A stretch of DNA of 64,000 nt from Flavobacterium sp. MK4S-17 (GTDB lineage Bacteria > Bacteroidota > Bacteroidia > Flavobacteriales > Flavobacteriaceae), in assembly GCF_009848495.1 (NCBI RefSeq), contig NZ_WWEP01000010.1, positions 31,781 through 95,780 of the forward strand, written 5' to 3'. Under the pieces are notes generated by a model. The model did not search any database and was not told the DNA's origin. It worked only from the letters and a program-made list of their open reading frames with translations. Numbering within the stretch: position 1 is the stretch's first letter; every line of letters starts with the position of its first letter. Made by a program: the position numbers and the translations under genes. Of this stretch, positions 26,310 through 37,706 are shown one piece after another.

Positions 26310-28529
26310 ATGATTGAAAAAATAAGGCAATTTACCGATAGCTATAATTTTTCTAAAGCACTGATAGTTACACTTTCGGCTGCGCTGCCGGTGCTTATAC
26401 TTTCGCGGCTTGCTTATTTTGAAGCAGGTGTTACCATAGCCATAGGTGCTTTCCTTACTTATCCGGCTGATATACCCAGCAACAGCCAACACAGGCTTAA
26501 AGGCTTGCTTACCACTGCGCTGATTGTGGCAGGGTGTACCCTTTTGGTTAATCTTTTATATCCTTTTCCGGCAGTTTTTTATCCGGTGGTTACCCTATTG
26601 GTGTTTTTCCTTTCCATGATTTCGGTTTACGGTCAAAGGGCAACTATGGTGTCGTTTTCAGGCCTGCTGGCCATAGCACTGGCAACGGGGCATATAAAAA
26701 CAGGCTGGAATGTGGTAACACATACCGGGCTTGTGTTATGTGGTGGTATTATCTATACCACTGTTTCCATGATTTTTAATTTCCTGAACCCACACAGGTA
26801 CACTGAACTGCAAATTGCCGAATGCCTGAAGCTGACAGCTAAATACATGAAACTTCGTGGCGACCTTTGGGATGCCGAAGCAGACAGGGGCAGTATAATT
26901 GAAAAGCAACTTAACTTACAGGTAGAAATTAATACCATACACGAAAACCTGCGTGAAATACTTATCAGGAACCGATCTAACGCAGGTAATTCCAACCGGA
27001 ACCGCAGGATGCTGCTCGTGTTTATATCATTGGTGGAAATACTGGAAATAGCACTTTCCACCTCGTTTGACCACAGCAAGCTGCAACAAAAATTCAGTGC
27101 CTACCCTAAAGTAATTGGCAATTACCAAAACCTTGCCTATAACCTTGCCGCAACGCTAAAGAAAATTTCCAAAAGCATTGAGAAGAAAAAAAAATATACA
27201 TCAAAGCACAGCTTGCTGCAGGATATTGAAGCCTTTGAAAAAGCTATTGAAAATTATGAAAGCGCATTAGGAAAAGAAGAAGCTTCGGAAGGGGTATGGA
27301 TGCTTTCCAACATGCTGCATTATGCCGAAAAGCAAGTAGAGAAAATTAAGATTATAGAGCGTGCATTTACGCTAAACATGAATTTTAAAGACCTGAAAGG
27401 GCGTGATAAAGACCTTGAAAAATTCCTTGCACCGGAATATTACCCATTCCGGATATTAAGGGAAAACCTTAGCTTCTCTTCTACAATATTCCGACTTTCG
27501 CTACGGCTCACGCTGACTATTGCCATGGGCTTTATTATAGGGCTTATATTCCCGCTGCAAAATGTGTACTGGATTTTGCTCACCATAGTGGTTATTATGC
27601 GGCCGGGGTATGGGCTTACAAAGCAAAGGTCTTACCAAAGGATTATAGGTACCATTACAGGCGGCATTATAGCTTTTGCATTTTTAAGTTTTGTGCACCA
27701 TCCTGTTATTACAGGCACACTGGCTATAGTATGCATGATAATGGGCTTTACCTTTACTGCTATAAACTACCGCATTGGGGCAACGTTTGTAACCATATAT
27801 GTAATATTTGTGTATAGCATGCTTAATCCTGATATAAGCCATGTAATACAGTACCGCATTATTGATACTGTGGTTGGGGCACTGCTTGCTTTTGGAGCCA
27901 ATTATTTCTTTTGGCCTTCTTGGGAATTTATAAATATGCCAGCCCACATTAAAAAATCTATTGAGGCCAACAGGGATTATCTGCAGGAAATTTCGCTTAT
28001 GTACAATAAAAAAGAGGGGGTGCCCACCTCATACCGGCTGGCCCGTAAAAATGCTTTTGTAGCTTTAGGGAATTTTATGGCCTCCTACCAGCGCATGGCG
28101 CAGGAACCCAAGTCAAAGCAAAAAAAGCAGCAGCAGGTTTATAAGCTGGCAGTACTTAACCATACCTTACTATCATCACTCGCATCATTGGGAACTTATA
28201 TACAATCCCGAAAAACATCAAAGGCTTCCGAAGCTTTTAATGTAGTAGTACAGGCAGTAACTAAAAATATGGATAATGCAGTTATGCTGATAAATATGGG
28301 TGAAGAAGCTTCTGAAGTTAATTTTGCCGATAAAGAGGAACTTGCCATGCGCTTTACAGAACTCAAAAATATAAGGGCACGCGAACTCAGGGAAACCGAA
28401 TTAACCCATGAGGAAGAGTTCAGGCTGAGGATGCAGGAAGCTAACCTTGTAATTGAGCAACTTGTATGGCTTAATACCTTGTCGGAAAAAATTGTAAAGG
28501 CTGCAAGGCAACTGCAATTTGGGAAATAA
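26310..28529 (+). CDS. FUSC (YccS-like) inner membrane protein
   Basis: 739 residues with two blocks of transmembrane helices, about 15-150 (AALPVLILSRLAYFEAGVT, then VTLLVFFLSMISVYGQRAT) and about 390-535 (LRLTLTIAMGFIIGLIF, RPGYGLTKQRSYQRIIGT). A soluble helical region lies between them and a roughly 180-residue cytoplasmic tail follows. The two-block plan and the RPGYGLTKQRS-R--GT motif are typical of the FUSC family (fusaric acid resistance/YccS/AaeB), proposed aromatic or amphipathic compound exporters. The substrate is unknown. In many relatives ruvX precedes def; here this gene lies there instead, divergently. Confidence 0.9.
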   Translation: MIEKIRQFTDSYNFSKALIVTLSAALPVLILSRLAYFEAGVTIAIGAFLTYPADIPSNSQHRLKGLLTTALIVAGCTLLVNLLYPFPAVFYPVVTLLVFFLSMISVYGQRATMVSFSGLLAIALATGHIKTGWNVVTHTGLVLCGGIIYTTVSMIFNFLNPHRYTELQIAECLKLTAKYMKLRGDLWDAEADRGSIIEKQLNLQVEINTIHENLREILIRNRSNAGNSNRNRRMLLVFISLVEILEIALSTSFDHSKLQQKFSAYPKVIGNYQNLAYNLAATLKKISKSIEKKKKYTSKHSLLQDIEAFEKAIENYESALGKEEASEGVWMLSNMLHYAEKQVEKIKIIERAFTLNMNFKDLKGRDKDLEKFLAPEYYPFRILRENLSFSSTIFRLSLRLTLTIAMGFIIGLIFPLQNVYWILLTIVVIMRPGYGLTKQRSYQRIIGTITGGIIAFAFLSFVHHPVITGTLAIVCMIMGFTFTAINYRIGATFVTIYVIFVYSMLNPDISHVIQYRIIDTVVGALLAFGANYFFWPSWEFINMPAHIKKSIEANRDYLQEISLMYNKKEGVPTSYRLARKNAFVALGNFMASYQRMAQEPKSKQKKQQQVYKLAVLNHTLLSSLASLGTYIQSRKTSKASEAFNVVVQAVTKNMDNAVMLINMGEEASEVNFADKEELAMRFTELKNIRARELRETELTHEEEFRLRMQEANLVIEQLVWLNTLSEKIVKAARQLQFGK

Positions 28530-28533
28530 AACA

Positions 28534-28557
28534 CCATCCTGAAAATCATCAGGATGG
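28534..28557. terminator. Hairpin between the convergent FUSC and mnmA genes
   Basis: A perfect 9-bp stem CCATCCTGA/TCAGGATGG with a six-base loop. On the minus strand it is followed by TGTTTTATTT, so it can end mnmA transcripts; the plus-strand T tract is weaker. Confidence 0.6.
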
Positions 28558-28581
28558 CATTATTGTTTATACTTTAAAAGT

Positions 28582-29769
28582 TTATGAAATTACTCCACTG
28601 CCTATAAGTTCATCGTTAATATACCAGGCGGCAAACTGCCCTTCGGTTATTGCGCTTTGCGGCTCATTGAATGAAATGTACATGCCGTTATCAAACCTGT
28701 GCAATATAGCTTTTTGCAGTGGCTGGCGGTAACGGATGCGCACCATAACTTCCATTGTTTCACCATCTTTTAAGGCCAGGTCTTCCCTTATCCAGTGTAT
28801 CTCACTTTCCTGGATAAACAGTGCCCTGCGAAAAAGACCCGGGTGGCTGTGCCCCTGCCCTGTGTATATGGCATTGGTTTTTACATCTGTGGCAATTATA
28901 AAAAGCGGTTCTTTTGTACCACCCACGTTAAGCCCTTTTCGCTGCCCTATGGTATAGTAATGTGCTCCCTGGTGCCTACCTACCATTTTGCCCATTTCAG
29001 GGGTATAATCAAGATTCTTGGCTTCAAAGGCCAACTGCTCTTTTACATTACTGAATTTTGGTATGTCAATTTTATAAGCGGCTGCATTGGCATCCACCTC
29101 ATAAATTAATCCTTCCTTAGGCTGTAGCTGCTGCTGCAAAAATTCGGGCAGCCTTACTTTTCCTATAAAGCATAAACCCTGCGAATCTTTCTTTTCGGCG
29201 GTGGCAAGCTCCATTTTGGCAGCTATATCCCTCACCTGCGGCTTTGTTAGCTCCCCAATGGGAAATAATGCTTTAGCAAGCTGCTCCTGCGATAGCTGGC
29301 ACAAAAAATAGGACTGGTCTTTATTACCGTCAACTCCGGCTAAAAGGCGGTGTATTTGTTTTCCGTCTTTTTCTATAGTATCCTTGCGGCAATAGTGCCC
29401 TGTTGCTACATAGTCGGCACCAAGCCCAAGGGCAATTTTCATGAAAACATCAAATTTTATTTCCCGGTTGCAAAGCACATCAGGATTAGGCGTGCGCCCT
29501 TTTTCATATTCGTTAAACATATAGTCCACTATACGCTCTTTGTACTGCTCGCTAAGGTCAACTGTTTGGAAAGGGATGCCCAGTTTCTCAGCTACAAGTA
29601 AAGCATCATTGCTGTCTTCCAGCCAAGGGCATTCATTGGATATGGTAACCGAATCATCATGCCAGTTCTTCATAAAAAGCCCAACAACATCATATCCCTG
29701 TTCTTTAAGCAGGTATGCCGCAACACTGGAATCAACTCCTCCCGATAATCCTACAACTACACGTTTCAT
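28582..29769 (-). CDS. mnmA: tRNA-specific 2-thiouridylase MnmA
   Basis: 395 residues. The PP-loop ATP site [15 protein letters not shown] is at the N-terminus. The catalytic cysteines lie in [12 protein letters not shown] (about 102) and [16 protein letters not shown] (about 200). The tRNA-binding central part and C-terminal beta barrel ([13 protein letters not shown], then [14 protein letters not shown]) are complete. It transfers sulfur to uridine 34 of tRNA-Lys, Glu and Gln at the wobble position. A TAATTTTG box in the 39-base gap to the upstream YwqK gene suggests its own promoter. Confidence 0.97.
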   Translation of the reverse strand: MKRVVVGLSGGVDSSVAAYLLKEQGYDVVGLFMKNWHDDSVTISNECPWLEDSNDALLVAEKLGIPFQTVDLSEQYKERIVDYMFNEYEKGRTPNPDVLCNREIKFDVFMKIALGLGADYVATGHYCRKDTIEKDGKQIHRLLAGVDGNKDQSYFLCQLSQEQLAKALFPIGELTKPQVRDIAAKMELATAEKKDSQGLCFIGKVRLPEFLQQQLQPKEGLIYEVDANAAAYKIDIPKFSNVKEQLAFEAKNLDYTPEMGKMVGRHQGAHYYTIGQRKGLNVGGTKEPLFIIATDVKTNAIYTGQGHSHPGLFRRALFIQESEIHWIREDLALKDGETMEVMVRIRYRQPLQKAILHRFDNGMYISFNEPQSAITEGQFAAWYINDELIGSGVIS

Positions 29770-29794
29770 TTTAAATATTCTGAATTCTGCTGCA

Positions 29795-29802
29795 AAATTA
29801 CA
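29795..29802 (-). promoter_or_regulatory. -7 box (TAATTTTG) upstream of mnmA
   Basis: It matches TAnnTTTG on the minus strand, 25 bases before the mnmA ATG, between the YwqK stop and mnmA. Confidence 0.4.
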
Positions 29803-29808
29803 ACAAAA

Positions 29809-30498
29809 TTATTTACGCTGCCCTGCTTCGCCTTTATCCTCCTGTTTTACAAGCTTGCCGTTTTCATAAAACTTCCATTGCCCCACCCTTGCGCCATTAC
29901 TATAATCGCCTTCTGCAACCACCTGCCCGTGGCTGTCTTTAAAAATGGCGTGCCCATGCAGCTTTCCATCCTTATAATGCGACTCTTCCAGTTGAAGCCC
30001 TTTTTCTGTATATTTTTTATAAACCCCATTTCTAACCCCGTTGGCATACTGTGCTTCTTCCGCAATTTTCCCGTTAGCAAAATAAACTTTCCTTACACCT
30101 GTAAGCTGCCCCTTGGTATAATGCTCTGTAAGCATAATGGTTTCCTTGCCCGGGTGGTAAAATTTCCATTCACCCACACGCTGCTTGTTTACCTCTTTCC
30201 CCTCACTGGCTTTTTTCCCTTTTTCTCCATAAAAAACAACATAGTAGGAACCGTCTTTTAAGGAAAAATCCCTTGTAGCCATAAGTGACGACACTGAGTC
30301 ATTATTAAAGAATTTAAAAACGCCTGTTTCCTTCCCATGGTTAAAAGTGCCTTCATATCGCGGCAGTTTAGTATCCTCATATATACCCTTCCACAGGCCG
30401 TGCCTTTTGCCCTGATTATCTGTTTTATTAATTTGCTGTGCTTCCACATTTATAATGCCGAAAAGTAATATCAACAATAAAGAAAAACGGATTTTCAT
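29809..30498 (-). CDS. YwqK-type MORN-2 repeat protein, exported
   Basis: 229 residues with a signal peptide (KIRFSLLLILLFGIINVEA). The mature chain is built from seven or so MORN-2/YwqK repeats of about 23 residues, such as GLWKGIYEDTKLPRYEGTF, GVYKKYTEKGLQLEESHY, GHAIFKDSHGQVVAEGDY and GQWKFYENGKLVKQE. Databases often label this family toxin-antitoxin YwqK antitoxin. No toxin gene lies next to it here, so that label should not be taken as function. It is probably a periplasmic or surface beta-repeat protein. Confidence 0.85.
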   Translation of the reverse strand: MKIRFSLLLILLFGIINVEAQQINKTDNQGKRHGLWKGIYEDTKLPRYEGTFNHGKETGVFKFFNNDSVSSLMATRDFSLKDGSYYVVFYGEKGKKASEGKEVNKQRVGEWKFYHPGKETIMLTEHYTKGQLTGVRKVYFANGKIAEEAQYANGVRNGVYKKYTEKGLQLEESHYKDGKLHGHAIFKDSHGQVVAEGDYSNGARVGQWKFYENGKLVKQEDKGEAGQRK

Positions 30499-30570
30499 AA
30501 ATCTGTGCTTTTAATCTGAAACTCTAATTATAAGTTTTTATTGTTATGCATAAACCATGCAAAATAGTAA

Positions 30571-30598
30571 AAAAGCACCCCTTTGGGTGCTTTTATTT
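30571..30598 (-). terminator. Terminator after yidC
   Basis: A 10-bp stem AAAAGCACCC/GGGTGCTTTT with loop CTTT lies directly after the yidC stop. Read on the minus strand it ends in TTTTTTACT. Confidence 0.8.
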
Positions 30599-32496
30599 TA
30601 TTTCTTGTTTTGCCTTGTTTTTTGCTGTTCCTGTGCCTGCTCCATCATTTCCTGCATTTTGCGCTGAAAACGGCTTTGCGTTTTTGGCTTGGATTTGTTC
30701 TCCTGTATTATGGCATGTACTTTATCCTCTTTTACAATATGGTTTTTAATTACATACATAATACCAATTGTAATAAGGTTGGAGATAAAGTAATACAAAC
30801 TTAAGCCCGATGCATAGTTATTAAAGAAAATAAGCATCATAACAGGTGATATATATATCATTATCTTCATTATCTTGCTCATATCCGGCATGCCTTCCTG
30901 CGGTGGCTGTGCCATAGACTGGTCGCCCGTTGTCATTTTCATGTAAAAGAATATGGCTACTGATGCCAGTATAGGGAATAAACTTACATGGTTGCCATAA
31001 AACGGTATATAAAATGGCAGATGAAGTACTGAGTCATAAGACGAAAGGTCGGTTGCCCAAAGGAAACTCTTTTGCCTTAAATCAAAGAATGAAGGGAAAA
31101 ACTGGAATAATGCATAAAAAACCGGTATCTGCATAAGTGCAGGAAGACAGCCGGCCATTGGGCTTACGCCCGCTTTGCTGTACAGCTTCATGGTTTCCTG
31201 CTGTTTTTTCATAGGGTCTTTTTTGTACTTCTCATTTATTTCCTGTATTTCAGGGCGAAGCACCTTCATTTTTGCCTGTGAAAGGTAGGATTTATAGGTA
31301 ATTGGCGACATTACAAGCCTTACCAGGATGGTAAATAATATAATGGCAATACCATAAGGGATAAATGAACTTAGCAGTGTAAATACCGGAATAAAAATAT
31401 AACGGTTTATCCACCCGAAAATACCCCAACCCAAAGGCATAACCTCATCAAGGTTGCGGTCATACTCATTAAGTATCTTATAATCTGCCGGGCCATAATA
31501 CCAGTTCATATTATAGCTAAGCTCCCCGCCTTTAAACTCCAGCGGCACTTTGGCGGTAAAATTTTTGGTAAATATGGTATCCTGCTTTTCGTCCTTCACG
31601 AGGTTTTCAGAAGTAAGGTCGGCGGTTTTAAAAGGGGTATCTGTAAGCAGTATCGAAGTAAAAAAGTGCTGTTTGTAAGCTATATAAGTAACATTATCTG
31701 CCTTCTCAGCCTCGTTTTTACCCTGTCCTAAATAATCGTCCTTACCTTCTTCATATTCATATACAAGCTCAGTGTACCTGTTTTCATATGAAACGCTTTT
31801 TTCGTTCCTGTAGGCTTTAAGCTGCCACTCCAAATCCATTGGCTGGGATGTATCCACTATTTGCGAAAGCCCCTGCGTGCGGATTGAAAAATCCATCATA
31901 TAATCATTATGCTTAAGCACATAACGATACTCAAGGAATTCATTAGGCCCTGCCTTTAATCGCATGGTTAGTACTTCGTTTTCGCCTTCTTTGGTTTTAG
32001 CAGGCTCAAAGTACATATCCTTGGTATTAAGGATGCGGTTATCCTTAGTTTTAAACTGCAGGTTAAAATTGGCATTATTATTTTTTATAAGCTCAACCCT
32101 TTCGTTAGAGCCTTTTTTAAACTGCTCAAAATTATTCATGTTGGCTTCAGCTATATATCCTCCTTTATTGGATATACGCAATGTTACCAGCGGGTTTTTA
32201 AGCTCTGTAATACCATTTTTAGCGGAAGGCAGCGAAGCACTGTAAGCAAATGCACCCAGCGAGCCCTTAAGCTTTTCAATCCTTACAGAATCGCTAAGCG
32301 TGCTGTCCTGCATTACAGAAGCCGTTTTTTGTTCGGGTATCTGTTTTTGTTTAGCCTTTTCTATCTGCTCTTTTTTGGCTTTTTCCTTATTAAGCTCTTC
32401 CTGGGTAGGCGTTTGGTTGTATATCATCCATAAAAGGATAATGCCTATTAAAACAAACCCGGCAATCGACTTAAAGTCTAACTTCTTTTCTTCCAT
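30598..32496 (-). CDS. yidC: Membrane protein insertase YidC
   Basis: 632 residues. An N-terminal helix (KSIAGFVLIGIILLWMIYN) is followed by a charged linker and the large periplasmic beta domain (about 80-345). The conserved insertase core begins near residue 365: VRLVMSPITYKSYLSQAKM with the groove arginine, then YSKAGVSPMAGCLPALMQIP, and FFYMKMTTGDQS before the last helices. The C-terminus is basic and Gln-rich. It inserts and folds inner membrane proteins, alone or with SecYEG. It starts 21 bases after pyrG on the same strand, a gene pair that is common in Bacteroidota. Confidence 0.97.
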   Translation of the reverse strand: MEEKKLDFKSIAGFVLIGIILLWMIYNQTPTQEELNKEKAKKEQIEKAKQKQIPEQKTASVMQDSTLSDSVRIEKLKGSLGAFAYSASLPSAKNGITELKNPLVTLRISNKGGYIAEANMNNFEQFKKGSNERVELIKNNNANFNLQFKTKDNRILNTKDMYFEPAKTKEGENEVLTMRLKAGPNEFLEYRYVLKHNDYMMDFSIRTQGLSQIVDTSQPMDLEWQLKAYRNEKSVSYENRYTELVYEYEEGKDDYLGQGKNEAEKADNVTYIAYKQHFFTSILLTDTPFKTADLTSENLVKDEKQDTIFTKNFTAKVPLEFKGGELSYNMNWYYGPADYKILNEYDRNLDEVMPLGWGIFGWINRYIFIPVFTLLSSFIPYGIAIILFTILVRLVMSPITYKSYLSQAKMKVLRPEIQEINEKYKKDPMKKQQETMKLYSKAGVSPMAGCLPALMQIPVFYALFQFFPSFFDLRQKSFLWATDLSSYDSVLHLPFYIPFYGNHVSLFPILASVAIFFYMKMTTGDQSMAQPPQEGMPDMSKIMKIMIYISPVMMLIFFNNYASGLSLYYFISNLITIGIMYVIKNHIVKEDKVHAIIQENKSKPKTQSRFQRKMQEMMEQAQEQQKTRQNKK

Positions 32497-32517
32497 TTAT
32501 TAAAATAATTGTTACTC

Positions 32518-34134
<1,617 letters not shown>

Positions 34135-34183
34135 TTATTGTTGTTGTGTTGTTGTTGCTGTTTTAAAAAACGAGGCAAAAATA
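34135..34183 (-). promoter_or_regulatory. pyrG leader: -7 box and CAA-repeat 5'UTR
   Basis: On the minus strand TATTTTTG (34183-34176) matches the -7 consensus. The roughly 45-base leader before the pyrG ATG is almost only A and C with repeated CAA/CAACAA triplets. An unstructured A/C-rich leader favours initiation in a phylum that uses few Shine-Dalgarno sites (inference). No riboswitch-like stem is visible. Confidence 0.45.
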
Positions 34184-34259
34184 ATGAAATTAATCTGGTT
34201 ATCTATCAATTTGGTGCGCGATTGTTACCGCAACAGATAAATCTTGAAGTTGGTTTTTG

Positions 34260-34490
34260 TTACGGCTTGGGGAACTGCTTTTGTATATTGCGCACAAGAT
34301 GCTCAAGCCCGTTTAGCTTTAACTCATAAACCAGTTGCAACTGCTGCCCCAGCTGCCCTTTGGGAAAGCCTTTATTATTATACCACATTATGTAATATTC
34401 CGGCAGGTCTATAAGGTAACGCCCCTCATACTTGCCAAAAGGCATTTTGGTATGCGCAAGCTTAATAAGCTGTTCTTTCTGGTTATCCAA
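34260..34490 (-). CDS. DUF3820 family protein
   Basis: 76 residues if started at TTG 34490 (LDNQKEQLIKLAHTKMPFG). The family core is clear: KMPFGKYEGRYLIDLPEYY, then WYNNKGFPKGQLGQQL. The frame extends upstream to ATG 34574, but that extension contains the likely -7 box TATTTTTG (34523-34516, minus) and is unlike the family N-terminus, so the short form is preferred. DUF3820 proteins are small putative DNA- or RNA-associated modules of unknown role. It is divergent from the OmpA-domain gene. Confidence 0.8.
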   Translation of the reverse strand: MDNQKEQLIKLAHTKMPFGKYEGRYLIDLPEYYIMWYNNKGFPKGQLGQQLQLVYELKLNGLEHLVRNIQKQFPKP

Positions 34491-34515
34491 AAGCGTATGG
34501 TTTTTTAGGTTTCGG

Positions 34516-34523
34516 CAAAAATA
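34516..34523 (-). promoter_or_regulatory. -7 box (TATTTTTG) of the DUF3820 gene
   Basis: It matches TAnnTTTG on the minus strand, 25 bases before the TTG at 34490. It lies within the longer in-frame reading and thus supports the downstream start. Confidence 0.45.
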
Positions 34524-34578
34524 CGGCACGAAATTGGCATGGCATACTAAATAATTGGTTACTTTCGTTCTCATGGTT

Positions 34579-35463
34579 ATGAAAAAAGCAATAATATACT
34601 TATATATATTTATGCTGTTTCCTTTTTTTACACAGGCACAGGAACAGTTTTCGGTTTACTTTGACAGTAATAAATTTGAACTTAAAAAAGCTGAGGCTGA
34701 CCGGTTATATGCCTGGGCAGAAGCCAATAAAAGTTCAAAAATACTGGCCATTAACGGCTATACCGATGAAGATGGCAGTATAGGGCTAAACGATACGCTG
34801 GCACAGCGCAGGGTAAGCCATGTGCATGGCATTGTGAAGGATAAGGTAAAAACCCGCGATGACTTTAAAACCCGTAGTTTCGGTAAACTGCATAAAATGT
34901 CGCCCGTAAAAGCCGAGAACCGTAAGGTAACGGTATATTACCTGCGGGAGAAAGACCTTGGCCGGGAAAACGAAATACTGGGCATAACCCCGCCACCTGT
35001 TAAAAAAGCACCTGTGGTTTACCGCGATGAAATAACCATACGCGACCCAAGGGGCAATGAGGAAATAGTAAAGCTTGATGTTGATTTTATGAAGCGGGTG
35101 GGCGAAGCTAAGCCGGGCGAAAAACTACAGATTAAAAACCTGAACTTTTTTGAAAACACTTTTGCCATAGTGCCCGATTCCAGGCCGAGGCTTTTTGAGC
35201 TTTTGGAAATTATGCGCACTAACCCACAACTTAAAATAAAACTGGTGGGCCATATTTGCTGCATGCAGGGCGACCCAAAAAAATTGTCCTACCAGCGGGC
35301 AAAGGCAGTTGCCATGTTTTTAAGGCAGAACGGCATAGCAAGGGAACGTGTTACTTTTGAAGGGCTAGGCACAACCGAACCTTTATACCCCCTGCCCGAA
35401 AAGAATGAGGAAGAACGCGCCGCTAACCGCAGGGTAGAAGTTATGGTGTTGGAGAATAATTGA
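34579..35463 (+). CDS. OmpA family protein with two tandem OmpA-like domains
   Basis: 294 residues from ATG 34579, which begins a signal peptide (KKAIIYLYIFMLFPFFTQA); ATG 34573 is also possible. The first OmpA-like domain is about 22-125 (FSVYFDSNKFELKKAEADR, NGYTDEDGS, RKVTVYYL). The second is about 185-290 (IVPDSRPRLFELLEIMRTN, then RAKAVAMFLRQNGI, and ANRRVEVMVLENN). Such domains bind diaminopimelate-containing peptidoglycan. There is no beta barrel, so it is a soluble periplasmic or outer-membrane-attached anchor. It is the last chromosomal-type gene before the accessory island. Confidence 0.88.
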   Translation: MKKAIIYLYIFMLFPFFTQAQEQFSVYFDSNKFELKKAEADRLYAWAEANKSSKILAINGYTDEDGSIGLNDTLAQRRVSHVHGIVKDKVKTRDDFKTRSFGKLHKMSPVKAENRKVTVYYLREKDLGRENEILGITPPPVKKAPVVYRDEITIRDPRGNEEIVKLDVDFMKRVGEAKPGEKLQIKNLNFFENTFAIVPDSRPRLFELLEIMRTNPQLKIKLVGHICCMQGDPKKLSYQRAKAVAMFLRQNGIARERVTFEGLGTTEPLYPLPEKNEEERAANRRVEVMVLENN

Positions 35464-35487
35464 TTGGAAATGCAATTAGTATTGTAA

Positions 35488-36111
35488 TTATAGCTCTTTT
35501 AGCTTTTCAGGATTTTTCTCAAAATATTCATTACACTCTTTTCCAGACCATTCTTTTTTTGCAATATATTTGAATATTAAATCCTCATCAAAAACTAATT
35601 CAATAGATGCTCTTGAAGCATTGCCAACATAACTTGTATAAAATGAAAAAGATTTACTTTCTCCTGAATCTAGAGTATTATAATCAACATATCCATCATC
35701 ACTTGTAATTTCATTACCATTTTTATCTTTATAAACAACCTTATATTTTAAATTTGGTACAGAGAATGTTGAATAATTTTTAACAATTCCTTTTCCAGAA
35801 GCCGAACCTCCATAACCAGATTCCCAATTCCAATTAACAACTTTTATATTTTCTTTAAGCTCTAAGTAAGTATCAAGAGCTTTATCAAGCATTACTATTT
35901 TAGACTTTTTTATTCTTTTAAGAATTACTTGATCAGTAGTATCTATTCTTTTATCTATGCAACCAGCATTTACACCAAATACGTAATTGTCATTTTCTAC
36001 AAAATCTGTTAATCCTTTTGAATCTATTATCTGTAATAAAACCTGTTGAATCTTTTTAATAAAAAATATTAGACGAAAGCAAAAATAAGCAAAACGGTTA
36101 AGACCGTTCAT
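35488..36111 (-). CDS. Hypothetical protein with FxLYD-like C-terminal domain
   Basis: 207 residues if started at ATG 36111; the N-terminal 60 residues are poor in recognisable features and the true start may be further down. Residues about 90-190 look like an FxLYD-type beta sandwich: GSASGKGIVKNYSTFSVPN, then KVVYKDKNGNEITSDDGY, and LDSGESKSFSFYTSY. The sequence is more A+T-rich than the neighbouring genes, marking the start of the island. The function is unknown; FxLYD modules occur in surface or periplasmic proteins. The gene points towards the OmpA gene and ends 24 bases from it. Confidence 0.6.
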   Translation of the reverse strand: MNGLNRFAYFCFRLIFFIKKIQQVLLQIIDSKGLTDFVENDNYVFGVNAGCIDKRIDTTDQVILKRIKKSKIVMLDKALDTYLELKENIKVVNWNWESGYGGSASGKGIVKNYSTFSVPNLKYKVVYKDKNGNEITSDDGYVDYNTLDSGESKSFSFYTSYVGNASRASIELVFDEDLIFKYIAKKEWSGKECNEYFEKNPEKLKEL

Positions 36112-36321
36112 ATACAGTGGTTTATAAAACGTGAGGCAAAATTTGGAAGTAGGTGTCCGACAAGTTTTAGGCTTAAAATAACAAGGTTAGGTTACTAAAT
36201 CGTTAGTGAATTGAACCAACCGAATGATAATATAACAGTTTATATTTCAGTCTTTTGCACCACTTTTCATATTCCCTTGTAACTCAATGAAAGTTAATTT
36301 TAAATGTTAAACAATTGAGTT
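36112..36321. other. Non-coding boundary upstream of the integrase pseudogene
   Basis: 210 bases without a convincing reading frame. Integrases are usually next to their attachment site, so a remnant att core may lie here, but I found no matching copy by eye at the other end of the island, and no tRNA gene. Confidence 0.3.
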
Positions 36322-37584
36322 ATGGAACAAGAGAAAAGATCCACGTTCAAGCTGCTTTTCTACCTGAAGAAGAATGAACCTAAGAAGAACGGGAATGTCC
36401 CTGTTATGGGGCGTATCACTATTGACGGAACACCAAAATCCTTAGTACCAAACTCGACATCAACCCACACAATTGGGATTTAAAGCACGGAAGGGTTTTG
36501 GGTAAAAGTGCCCAGGCACTGAGTACCAATCTTAAATTGGATAATATACGGGTGCGTATCAATAAGATTTACGATGATATGCTCAAAGATGAAGGCTTTG
36601 CAACTGCACAAAAAGTAAAGCTATCATTTTTGGGAGTTGGCGTAATGGATGATGCCATCCTTAAAGTGTTTAAAGACCAGAATGAGGATTTTGAAAGAAT
36701 GGTCAGCAAGGGCAAACGTTCTCAAAACACCTACAATAAATACAAGACCGTTTACAATCACCTGTCCGAATTTATCAGGGAACGCTATCACAGGGAGGAT
36801 ATGGCGTTTCGGGAACTTACCTCAGACTTTATCCGGAGTTCGATTTCTTTCTTCGTATAGATAAGGGATGTACACATAATACGATTTGGGTTTATACCAT
36901 GCCGGTTATTGCTTTGGCGGAACTGGCAATTAAAAAAGGCTTGATTCGACAAAACCCTTTTTAAGATTATGAAATCAGCATGGAGGAAACTGATCGCAGC
37001 TATTTTTTAAAAGAGGATGTAGAAAAGTTAATGCTTCTCAAACCGTCCAAATCCAAATACGAACTTGTAAAAGACCTCTTTATTTTCAGTTGCTTTACAG
37101 GGCTTTCCTATATTGATATTCAAAAGCTGAAATGGAGCAATATACAGTCTCTCTTTGATGGCCACCAATGGATCATTAGCAGAAGGAAAAAATCAGATGT
37201 TGCTTCAAACGTCCGCCTATTGGAAATTCCAAACGTATTATTGAGAAATACAGGGGCGTTACCCGTAATGAGTATGTTTTTCCTGTTCCATCCAATGCTA
37301 CTTGTAATAGTCATGTAAAGAAATTGATAGAGGAAGCGGAAATTGTTACAGAACAGAAAGTAACCTTCCATACTGCACGTCACACATTTGCTACCATGTT
37401 CCTCACTGAAGGTGTGCCACTTGAAAGCCTTAGCAAAATGATGGGGCATAAAAATATTTCCACCACACAGATTTATGCCAAGATCACAAGTCAGAAAATT
37501 AGTAAGGACATGGATTTAGTATCACAGAAATTCGCCGGAATGGAAGCAGCATTTATTGATATGGAAGAAGAGGTTGCTTCCTGA
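36322..37584 (+). pseudogene. Tyrosine site-specific integrase, inactivated
   Basis: Joined across frames this is a full-length Bacteroidota mobile-element integrase of about 420 residues. The parts are the arm-binding N-terminus from ATG 36322 (STFKLLFYLKKNEPKKNG), the core-binding domain (SQNTYNKYKTVYNHLSEFI) and the catalytic domain with FSCFTGLSYIDIQKLKW, FHTARHTFATMFL (His-x-x-Arg) and MMGHKNISTTQIYAKI (His and nucleophile Tyr). Four lesions break it: loss of one base near 36447 (expected KSFSTKLDINPHNWD), loss of one G near 36836, a TAA at 36962-36964 in NPF-stop-DYE, and loss of one A near 37231 (expected IPKRIIEKYRG). The element it served can no longer be mobilised by it. Confidence 0.92.
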
Positions 37585-37706
37585 CATTTATTGCTTTTAA
37601 AACTATAAGCACGGTTAAATCCTGTTTTTTTTGTTTCAAGAAACCAAGCATTCTTAAGAAATTCTTTTTTAAATTTACTTTTAACAATCCTATAAACAAC
37701 CAAACT

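Noticed and set aside
29809..30498. YwqK gene as the antitoxin of a toxin-antitoxin system
   Set aside because: No toxin-like gene is adjacent (mnmA and yidC flank it), and the protein has an export signal. The database label is not support for function.
34135..34160. CAA/CAACA triplet repeats as a CRISPR-like or microsatellite array
   Set aside because: Too short, with no spacers. It is the A/C-rich 5' leader of pyrG.
36112..36321. tRNA gene or clear att site next to the integrase pseudogene
   Set aside because: No cloverleaf-like sequence was found, and no matching direct repeat was seen by eye near the right border of the island.
36498..37584. Three separate small genes (36498-36860, 36980-37318, 37324-37584)
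   Set aside because: Their products align end to end as consecutive parts of one tyrosine integrase when the frame is shifted by single bases. They are pieces of one pseudogene.
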